Positions 10,383 to 17,002 of a stretch of DNA of 30,602 nucleotides are shown one piece after another (position 1 is the stretch's first letter; every line of letters begins with the position of its first letter). Under the pieces are notes generated by a model that saw only the letters and a list, made by a program, of their open reading frames with translations, was not told the origin of the DNA and did no database searches. The translations under genes and the position numbers were made by a program. The DNA lies in contig CALVOD010000003.1 of the NCBI GenBank assembly GCA_944350065.1, positions 1 to 30,602 of the forward strand, given 5' to 3'. The stretch is from an uncultured Clostridia bacterium (lineage in GTDB: Bacteria > Bacillota > Clostridia > Christensenellales > DTU072).

Positions 10383-12371
10383 TCATTTATTGCGTTTCCA
10401 GCCCGTTTTCACGGTCTGTCTCGAACGCGCTATGCAGAGGGCTTCGGGCGGGACGTTTTCGGTGACGGTGCTACCGCCCGCGATGTACGCGCCGTCGCCC
10501 ACTTCCACGGGTGCGATGAGATTGGCGTTGCACCCTATGAACACCTCCTTACCAACTCTGACGGTCTGCTTCATGCTTCCGTTGTAATTGGCGAAAACGG
10601 TGCCGCACCCCACGTTCGTCCTTTCGCCCACTTCGGCGTCGCCTATATAGGCGAGATGCGCCGCCTTCACGCCGTCGGCAAGCACCGAATTTTTCACCTC
10701 GACAAAATCCCCCACTCTGCATCCGTCGCCTATCACGGCGCCCTTTCTGAGGCAGGCGAAAGGTCCCACCGTCGTGCGCGCCCCTATCGTCGCGCCTATG
10801 GCGTATACGGAGCGCAAATCGGAATTGTCTCCCACCGTCGTGTCCGTTATGTCGGTGAAAGGATATATCTTGACGTTTTCGCCTATCACGCACTTGCCCT
10901 GCAACGCGCACATGGGATATATCACCGTCCCCGCGCCTATAACGCATTCTTCGTCTATATACGTCGTCGCGGGGTCGCTCACGCGCACGCCGCGCGCCTC
11001 GAGCGCAGCAAACACTTTTTCGCGTTTCTCGTCGTTAAGGTATCCTAAATTGCATTTAGCGGTATCTTTTTTCTTATTTTTGTCGTTTATATACCCGTCC
11101 ACGAAGTCGCGCACCTTTTCCAATACCTCGCGCGCGTTCTCGTAGCGTTCGGCTTCCGCCATAAGCCTTATTTTGGGTTCGGTGCCGCTCGAGCGCGCAA
11201 CTATTCTGCCCGCAAATTCCGCGCGCACGCCGTCGATAAAATTCCTCACTTCCTCGGAAGCGAAGCGCGCCATGCCCTCGGAATCGGTATCGATATTGCA
11301 TGATGCCGTAGGATATTCCACGCGGTCGTCGAGGTTTTCGAGTCCCCTTTCGCGCTCGACTACGCACATTATCAGCGAGGTAAGCAGACCGTCTCCGGTA
11401 TTCTGATAAGCCCTGAAAATAAGGTGTCCGCTCGCTTCGCCGCCTATAAGGGCGCCTTCCTCCGCCATGGCTTCGCTGACGTATTTGTCGCCAACGGGCG
11501 TGCGCCTGAAAGCTATGCCGTTGCGCATAAGCGAAATTTCCGTACCCATATTGGTCATGACCGTTCCCACCGCCACAGGCGGTGAGAGCACCCCTTTCTC
11601 CGCGAAATAACGCGCCGCCGCGTACAGCATCGCGTCGCCGTCGTAGAGCTTGCCGTTTTTCACGCACATAACCCTGTCCCCGTCTCCGTCAAAGGTAAAT
11701 CCTATGTCGTAATCGCCTTTTTTCATGGCTTCGAGAAGCACCTCGGGATGAGTCGCCCCGCAATCGACGTTAATGCGTTCGCCGTCCGTTTCCCCGTTAA
11801 TCGTCTCGGGCACCGCTCCGAGGAACGAGTAAAGTTTCTCTGCAATAGCGGAGACCGCGCCGTTGGCTACGTCCATCAGCACCCTCATTCCCTTTATCGA
11901 AGGCGCCACGCGCGCGGCGAAATGCGCGCAGTATTCGCCGCTTCCGTCCACTTTGAGCAATTCGCCGCGGGCGCGCTCCGGCGGCGCTGCCACGTCGAGC
12001 GCGCGCTCGAATTCTGCCTCCTCCTCCGTGGTTATTTTCGCGCCGTCCCCCGAAAACAGCTTTATTCCGTTGTATTCGGGCGGATTATGCGAAGCGGATA
12101 TCATCACGCCGAGATCGGCGCCGTAAGAACGCGTGAGGTATGCCAGCGTCGGCGTGGGTATCATTCCCGCGTCCACCACCCTGCACCCGCACGCCGTCCA
12201 CGCCGCGGCGAGCGTGTTGGCTATGCGTTCCCCGCTTCGGCGAGTGTCCCTGCCCATCACTACGGATATCCTGCCGTATCTCGCCACCGCCGCCCACGCT
12301 ATCCTTTCGAGGAAATCCACGGTAAACATATTTTCGTTGCCTCTTATGCCGTCTGTACCGAAATATTTCAT
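10383..12371 (-). CDS. Bifunctional fusion: phosphoglucosamine mutase (GlmM) + GlmU-type acetyltransferase domain
   Basis: 662 residues. Residues 1-430 are a full GlmM: FGTDGIRG at the start, phosphoserine loop SASHNP with S94, metal loop DGDGDR (228-233), sugar loop GGEASGH (310-316) and phosphate loop RSSGTEP (393-399). After a Lys-rich linker (about 428-445) residues 445-662 are a left-handed beta-helix of hexapeptide repeats matching the C-terminal half of GlmU, beginning with the SDPATTYID linker motif. Residues equivalent to the GlmU acetyltransferase site are present: R542, K560, H572 (general base), Y575, N586, N595-Y596 and K601. The GlmU uridylyltransferase half is absent. By family knowledge the chain should convert glucosamine-6-phosphate to glucosamine-1-phosphate and then acetylate it, giving N-acetylglucosamine-1-phosphate for peptidoglycan; that the two act together is inference. 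GGAGG lies four bases before the ATG. It sits alone between terminators, downstream of mtnN. Confidence 0.93.
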   Translation of the reverse strand: MKYFGTDGIRGNENMFTVDFLERIAWAAVARYGRISVVMGRDTRRSGERIANTLAAAWTACGCRVVDAGMIPTPTLAYLTRSYGADLGVMISASHNPPEYNGIKLFSGDGAKITTEEEAEFERALDVAAPPERARGELLKVDGSGEYCAHFAARVAPSIKGMRVLMDVANGAVSAIAEKLYSFLGAVPETINGETDGERINVDCGATHPEVLLEAMKKGDYDIGFTFDGDGDRVMCVKNGKLYDGDAMLYAAARYFAEKGVLSPPVAVGTVMTNMGTEISLMRNGIAFRRTPVGDKYVSEAMAEEGALIGGEASGHLIFRAYQNTGDGLLTSLIMCVVERERGLENLDDRVEYPTASCNIDTDSEGMARFASEEVRNFIDGVRAEFAGRIVARSSGTEPKIRLMAEAERYENAREVLEKVRDFVDGYINDKNKKKDTAKCNLGYLNDEKREKVFAALEARGVRVSDPATTYIDEECVIGAGTVIYPMCALQGKCVIGENVKIYPFTDITDTTVGDNSDLRSVYAIGATIGARTTVGPFACLRKGAVIGDGCRVGDFVEVKNSVLADGVKAAHLAYIGDAEVGERTNVGCGTVFANYNGSMKQTVRVGKEVFIGCNANLIAPVEVGDGAYIAGGSTVTENVPPEALCIARSRQTVKTGWKRNK

Positions 12372-12389
12372 ATAGCCTCCGAACGCGAC

Positions 12390-12395
12390 ATTATA
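12390..12395 (-). promoter_or_regulatory. Candidate -10 box for the GlmM-GlmU fusion gene
   Basis: A perfect TATAAT lies just before the ribosome binding site of the fusion gene, downstream of the mtnN terminator, so a separate promoter is expected here. I find no convincing -35 box at 16-18 bases, and the implied leader would be very short (about 12 bases). Confidence 0.4.
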
Positions 12396-12425
12396 TTCCG
12401 AAAAGGCTTGCGGCGTTACCGCACG

Positions 12426-12451
12426 AAAAACGGACGGCTTCTGCCGTCCGT
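12426..12451 (-). terminator. Intrinsic terminator after mtnN
   Basis: A perfect 9-base-pair stem (ACGGACGGC / GCCGTCCGT) with a four-base loop is followed on the minus strand by five Ts. It lies about 40 bases past the mtnN stop and separates that operon from the GlmM-GlmU fusion gene. Confidence 0.88.
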
Positions 12452-12491
12452 GAGAATACTCCGATAAATCATCAACAGCCTCAAAAACGGA

Positions 12492-13157
12492 TTAAACGTC
12501 CGTTTCCGCAGCAGCTATCGCTTCGAGAGCGGCGCGCGCGTTGATCTCGCACGCCTTTAACGCAAATTCCTCGTAAAGATTTTCCGCGTCGTCGCCCGCG
12601 CCGTCGCTGATCACTTTGATCGCCGCGAAAGGCACGCCCGCAAGCGCGCATACCTGCGCTATAGCCGCGCATTCCATATCGCAAGCCGAAGCGCCGAACT
12701 TTTCGGCTATTTCGCGGGCTTTCGCGGCGTCCGCGACAAATGAGTCGCCCGTCGCTATCACGCCCGTTTTCGCCCCTTTTACGGCGCCGAGAAGGGCGCT
12801 TACGAGCGCCGTGTCGGATTTGCCGCAATATTTGCCTAAAGGCTCGCCGAAAGCCGTCAGATCGAAGTCGTATTGCCAGGCTTCGCTTACCGCTATCACG
12901 TCGCACAGCCCCGATACGCCGAGTCCTCCCGCTATGCCGGTATTTATCAGCGCGGAGGGCGCGTAACGCATTAGCGTAACCGCGGCGGTGTATGCCGCAG
13001 CAACCTTGCCTATGCCCGCTTCCGCAACCGCTACGGACCTTCCGCGATAAACGCCGGTAAAGAACTTAACTCCCGCGAAAGTTTCGCTTTTCGCTCCTTC
13101 GAGCGCGGAAACTATGCGCGTTCTTTCCTTTTCCATAGCGACGACGACCGCAATCAT
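12492..13157 (-). CDS. mtnN: 5'-methylthioadenosine/S-adenosylhomocysteine nucleosidase
   Basis: 221 residues, close to the usual length of MtnN (Pfs). It should cleave the N-glycosidic bond of methylthioadenosine and S-adenosylhomocysteine in the cytoplasm, releasing adenine, for methionine salvage and detoxification of methylation by-products. Seen in the sequence: the N-terminal AMEKE with the acid E11, the NTGIAGG loop (72-78), ATGDSFV (135-141), the DMECAAIAQ motif with E162 that binds the ribose, and ISDGAGDD with catalytic D185. The start is four bases after the stop of the 346-residue membrane-anchored protein gene, with GGAG/AGGA overlapping that stop, so the two are co-transcribed and probably translationally coupled. 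A strong terminator follows. I see no reason in the sequence for linking MtnN to the surface proteins upstream. Confidence 0.95.
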   Translation of the reverse strand: MIAVVVAMEKERTRIVSALEGAKSETFAGVKFFTGVYRGRSVAVAEAGIGKVAAAYTAAVTLMRYAPSALINTGIAGGLGVSGLCDVIAVSEAWQYDFDLTAFGEPLGKYCGKSDTALVSALLGAVKGAKTGVIATGDSFVADAAKAREIAEKFGASACDMECAAIAQVCALAGVPFAAIKVISDGAGDDAENLYEEFALKACEINARAALEAIAAAETDV

Positions 13158-13161
13158 ATTC

Positions 13162-14202
13162 CTACTCCGCCGTCCCTTCGTCCGCAGTATACGTTATGAC
13201 GGTCAGCCCGTGAGCCTTCAGACCTTCCGCACCGTAACGCTCGCTTCCCGCGACAACTTCGCCGTTTTCATCCGTCGTAGCGACGCCTATTCTGCCGAGA
13301 TTGTTTATAATCTCCGCGAACGCGTCGAGTATTTCGCCGTTAATATTGTTCTTGTCAACGGCTTCGGAGTCGCTCTCTCCCGCGGCTTCCGAAGCGTTTT
13401 CCGCCAATACCGCGAACAGCACGTCCGCCACCGCGTTCTCCACGTCGTTGATACGGATATCCACGGGAGTTGCTACGAGTTTACCCTCCGCGTCCGCGGT
13501 AACGGTACCGTAGCTTACGATATATATTCTGTCCGGCAATTTAACGAGGGACTGCGGTATGTTGGCGCTTTTGAGCGCCTCCTCGAAATCCTGCTTCAGC
13601 GGCGCGAGCGAAATGCTCGCCACTATTCTCAACGTATAGCCGCCGTCAGCCTCTTTGATCGTCACTTCGTTGACGTTCGCGCTCAGCTCGCGCAGGAATT
13701 TAACTCCCGTGGAATCGGGATCCCCTTCCGCTTCTATCCCCGTTTCCGCGGAGGATATCATAGAGTCGAACATATACGCAAGCGTGGTGTCGTTGTAGCT
13801 CTTTAAATAAGCCTTATCGTAAACCACCTTTTCGCTTACTATCGAAGCGTAATCGTAACTTCCGTCCTGTTTGACGACGCTGCTGTTTGCGGTATTGTCG
13901 CGCGCGCTCGCGCCGTCCGACGATTCGTCGTAGCGGTTGGTAACGATAGCGTCCTCGTCGGGATTCATTATTTCCTTCAGAAGTTTGAACGCTTCTTTGA
14001 TTTTGACGTCCGCCAAACCGTAATCGCGCAAAGTTTTCCCGTTAAGGAAGCTCATGCTAATGTCCGCGATGCCGAGTTTGTCGGGGGTCATATTCAAAAC
14101 GACCGCCACCGCCACTCCGATGAAAACGACTATAAGCAAGATAGTTATGATCGTAGAAAGACAACATCCTTTCAAACATTTAGGCGTAGCTGCCTGAGCC
14201 AT
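13162..14202 (-). CDS. Membrane-anchored extracytoplasmic protein of unknown function
   Basis: 346 residues from an ATG at 14202, chosen because AGGAGG lies nine bases before it (a second AGGAG lies just upstream); an ATG 34 codons earlier is in frame but would place translation start at the promoter and lacks a ribosome site. The chain starts with a short Cys-containing cytoplasmic stub (KCLKGCC, cysteines 9, 13, 14) followed by one long hydrophobic segment (about 15-37) and then a soluble, acidic, Ser/Asp-rich body, so most of it should lie outside the membrane. No family is recognised. The body has an alternating look at about 210-280 (VRIND, RIYIVSYGTVTADAEGK) suggesting a beta-rich fold. 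It follows the two BIG2/beta-helix genes but has its own promoter, and precedes mtnN by four bases. Function cannot be assigned. Confidence 0.88.
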   Translation of the reverse strand: MAQAATPKCLKGCCLSTIITILLIVVFIGVAVAVVLNMTPDKLGIADISMSFLNGKTLRDYGLADVKIKEAFKLLKEIMNPDEDAIVTNRYDESSDGASARDNTANSSVVKQDGSYDYASIVSEKVVYDKAYLKSYNDTTLAYMFDSMISSAETGIEAEGDPDSTGVKFLRELSANVNEVTIKEADGGYTLRIVASISLAPLKQDFEEALKSANIPQSLVKLPDRIYIVSYGTVTADAEGKLVATPVDIRINDVENAVADVLFAVLAENASEAAGESDSEAVDKNNINGEILDAFAEIINNLGRIGVATTDENGEVVAGSERYGAEGLKAHGLTVITYTADEGTAE

Positions 14203-14274
14203 AATTCCCTTCCTCCTTTTCTCCTTTTGATCATGCGGTTGCGCGGCGGCGAAACCGACGCGCCCGTATAAAAT

Positions 14275-14299
14275 ATTATCGCGCATAATGCGCGATAAT
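14275..14299. promoter_or_regulatory. Operator-like perfect palindrome between the -35 and -10 boxes
   Basis: Two perfect 12-base arms (ATTATCGCGCAT and its complement ATGCGCGATAAT) flank one central base at 14287. The palindrome covers the whole spacer and the -10 box of the promoter above. Its position is that of a repressor operator; no regulator gene for it is visible nearby. Confidence 0.6.
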
Positions 14300-14304
14300 G
14301 TCAA
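14275..14304 (-). promoter_or_regulatory. Promoter of the 346-residue protein gene and mtnN
   Basis: On the minus strand a perfect TTGACA (14304-14299) is followed after 18 bases by GATAAT (14280-14275). The leader would be about 65 bases. It starts a transcription unit inside the larger cluster, downstream of the 875-residue protein gene, whose end shows no convincing terminator. Confidence 0.75.
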
Positions 14305-14339
14305 TAGTATTTTACCGAAATTACGGTTTTTCGGAAGCG

Positions 14340-16967
14340 TTAAGCCTTTTCCATAGCTCCGGAAGTGAGCCTGTCGTAAAGCGCTTGATCGTTCGGTACG
14401 GGGTCGCCGGGCTTGATATCGGGCTCTCTGCCGTCGGAATAATCGCTCGAAACGAACAATGCGGGATGCGTGAACGTGATGCCGGGGAGCTTGAGGAAAA
14501 GGCCTACCACGGCTTCCACGCCCGCCATACTGCCGATGGGCTCGCCGTTTTCGTCGAGGAAGTTCATCTGAAGCATCTGCATGTGCGCTTCCTCGGAAAT
14601 ATTAAACGAATCCGCGTTCACGAAACACATTATGCCCATAACGAACATACAGGGCGAAGCGTATTCCTTGCCGTTGTATTTATAGAAAAGCGAATCGTTC
14701 TGCGGTTGGTCGATGACGCTGTCCGCTATATCCGAAAGCATATCCGTGACGAATTTGCGCGGTTCGCCGGAAAGATATCTTTCGCTTACGAGCGTGAGGA
14801 ACGCCGCGCTGAACGCGCTCTTGAGATTACCGCGCTCCACCCAGTTGTACGTGTCCATGAAGCCTTCCACGATTACCTGAGGGGTAAGCACCTGATTGAT
14901 ATTGCTTTCGTTGATTGCGCGGGGAATGAACTGTATCGAAGGACCTGTGGTGTTCTTGAACACGTTGTTGCGGAAGGTAACCTTGCACTGCGTCGCGTAG
15001 AAAGGCTGACCGTTAATCCAGTCCTCGATATTCTCGTAACCGAGCTCGAACGAACAGTTATAGTTATCTCCGAGAATACAGCCCTCGACTATGAGGTTAT
15101 GCAAGCCGTGCGCCTGAATGCCTCTCGCGGTATTGTAAATCTGGCAATATCTGAACGTAACCGGAGTCTGAATATCCCTTAACTGCACCATACAGGCGGT
15201 ACTTTCCGCCTCCTCGAGCGTGGGCGCGCCGGTTATTCCGAGGTCTTCGAAAAGGAGCTCTCCGCCTATCGGCGCGTAGCCGCTCGCCTGGAAAATGAAC
15301 TGTACGTCCTGTCCCGCCGCGAGTTTGTATGCGGAATAGTCGAAAACGAAGCCGTTACCGTAAATACTGCCCGAAAGGCCTATATTCAATCTCGTATCGT
15401 TGTAAAAGATATCCGATTGAAGGACGATATGTTTGTCGCGCATATCCGCAACGGTGCGCATCTGTTCCCAGTTATAGACGTTGACGGCGTCGCCGTCGAT
15501 GATATTGAACGTGAAGCTGCGTCTCACGTTGGCTATCGGGCGTTTGTTTACCACGAGTGTGGCGGTGACAGTCACCGCCTGTCCGCGCGCTGCCTCGAGG
15601 AAGGTAATGTCGACGGACTGCGAATCGCCGCCCACGGGCGCGAGCGAAACGAGTTCCTCGTCGTTTTCGCCGGTGGAAACCGTCCAGGCTATGTCGAAGG
15701 CGTTACGGTCGTTGAGTATGCCGAAAGTAAACGTGGAAGTGAGATTGCCGTCCGCGTCGAGCCAGTAATTGCCCCATTTGCGAGTCATCTGTATTCCGAG
15801 CTTGGCGTCGGCGCTCTGCATTTCGAGTTCGAAAGCCACCGGGCGTTCGCGCACGGTGATTTCTTTCTGAATGAATTCGCCGTTATAAGTGACGGTCAGC
15901 GTCACGACGCCCGCTTTAACCGGGATAAGCTCGCCGTACGCGCTCACGGTCATTACGGAATTGTCGCTGCTCGAATAGCTTATGCCCTCGGTTATGTCGT
16001 CGCCGCTCACGAGATAGCCTATCGTAATATAATACGGTCCATTGGCGGTATATATGGTTTCGAGGTTATCGGTGAAGCCCCACTCCGATTCGTCGCATTG
16101 CACCACCTGCACTTCGGCTACCGCCTGCTCCCCTTCCACTACGCTAGTCAGTCTGTATACGTCGTTACCGGCGTATTCCACGTCGGTTTCCTCGGGCGCC
16201 ACGGCGACGTGCGTTTTGATCCATTCGGAGGTTATCCCGGTGATGTCCGCCGTATAAACGACGTCCGTATTGGCAACCGCGCCGTTGGTGTCTATCGTTA
16301 TCTCCGCGTGATGAATGTTGCCGTCCTTGTCCTTGGCGGTCACCCTTATCTCGCCGTAACCGCGCGAAACGGGGGTTACGGTACCGTTCTTGCCCACGAC
16401 GGCGATATCCTCGAAAGTGCTCGACCACACGGCGTCGTTGTTGCTCAAGGCGTCAATGGGATAAATATCGTAATACAGGCGTTCTTTGCCGGTTATGGGA
16501 TAAACGCCTTCTATCGTCGTGCCTTCGCCGTTATAAAGCGTTATGCGTTCGATGGTGTCCGCGGTCACCTGTATCGTCACAGTGGAATAGACGTTGACGT
16601 TCGCTTTTGCGCGTATAATAAGTTTGGTCACGCCCATTTTCTGCGGAATGAGGCGGTACCTGTTGGTGCTGCCTTCCACCTTCTCGAGCGACACGACGCC
16701 GTCTCCCGCTTCTTCGTCGCGTTCGTAAGTGATCTCTTTGCTCGGCGTCATGTTCGGCAAAATATTCACTATAATGAATTCTTCCGTATCGCGTATGTCC
16801 ACTTTAACGATGTCGTCGCGTTCCAGAACGCGGTTGGAAGAATCGCGTAATTCCATTCCCGTGGGATTGACCGGGGTTGTCATCACTATTATCGTGCTCG
16901 TTACGCTTAACGCGAGCACGACCACGATGGGAATTATGAAAATTATTGCAATCAGAAATTTTTTCAT
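14340..16967 (-). CDS. Membrane-anchored BIG2 / right-handed beta-helix surface protein, copy 2
   Basis: 875 residues. Residues 1-30 are a short basic start and one hydrophobic segment ending in TTPVNP, an uncleaved signal anchor or signal peptide. Residues about 35-135 form an N-terminal beta domain ending in IIRAKANVNVY. Two BIG2-like immunoglobulin folds follow (about 140-225, with VWSSTFEDIAVV and PVSRGYGEIRVTA; and about 315-375, with YSSSDNSVMTVS and PVKAGVVTLTVTY). From about 500 the pattern (IYGNGFVF, GLHNLIVEGCILGDN, VTFRNNVFKN) is that of a right-handed parallel beta-helix. The end carries EPDIKPGDPVPN. It is a clear paralogue of the gene just upstream, 35 bases away, sharing both ends and domain order. 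Some beta-helix proteins are polysaccharide lyases or adhesins, but no catalytic site is recognised. Expected outside the cell, likely with the ABC-2 exporter encoded upstream. Confidence 0.9.
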   Translation of the reverse strand: MKKFLIAIIFIIPIVVVLALSVTSTIIVMTTPVNPTGMELRDSSNRVLERDDIVKVDIRDTEEFIIVNILPNMTPSKEITYERDEEAGDGVVSLEKVEGSTNRYRLIPQKMGVTKLIIRAKANVNVYSTVTIQVTADTIERITLYNGEGTTIEGVYPITGKERLYYDIYPIDALSNNDAVWSSTFEDIAVVGKNGTVTPVSRGYGEIRVTAKDKDGNIHHAEITIDTNGAVANTDVVYTADITGITSEWIKTHVAVAPEETDVEYAGNDVYRLTSVVEGEQAVAEVQVVQCDESEWGFTDNLETIYTANGPYYITIGYLVSGDDITEGISYSSSDNSVMTVSAYGELIPVKAGVVTLTVTYNGEFIQKEITVRERPVAFELEMQSADAKLGIQMTRKWGNYWLDADGNLTSTFTFGILNDRNAFDIAWTVSTGENDEELVSLAPVGGDSQSVDITFLEAARGQAVTVTATLVVNKRPIANVRRSFTFNIIDGDAVNVYNWEQMRTVADMRDKHIVLQSDIFYNDTRLNIGLSGSIYGNGFVFDYSAYKLAAGQDVQFIFQASGYAPIGGELLFEDLGITGAPTLEEAESTACMVQLRDIQTPVTFRYCQIYNTARGIQAHGLHNLIVEGCILGDNYNCSFELGYENIEDWINGQPFYATQCKVTFRNNVFKNTTGPSIQFIPRAINESNINQVLTPQVIVEGFMDTYNWVERGNLKSAFSAAFLTLVSERYLSGEPRKFVTDMLSDIADSVIDQPQNDSLFYKYNGKEYASPCMFVMGIMCFVNADSFNISEEAHMQMLQMNFLDENGEPIGSMAGVEAVVGLFLKLPGITFTHPALFVSSDYSDGREPDIKPGDPVPNDQALYDRLTSGAMEKA

Positions 16968-17002
16968 ATTTTACGTCCTGTCTCCGTTTTCTACGGAAAG
17001 TC

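Noticed and set aside
10383..12371. The mutase half being a phosphomannomutase or phosphoglucomutase
   Set aside because: FGTDGIRG at the extreme N-terminus, the RSSGTEP form and fusion to a GlmU acetyltransferase domain all favour GlmM.
14203..14304. N-terminal extension of 34 codons for the 346-residue protein
   Set aside because: It would start within the -35 box of the promoter and lacks a ribosome site, whereas the downstream ATG has a perfect AGGAGG.
14315..14336. Terminator after the 875-residue protein gene
   Set aside because: The only hairpin is a 6-base-pair AT-rich stem (CCGAAA / TTTCGG) with a loop of eight and no clean T-run.
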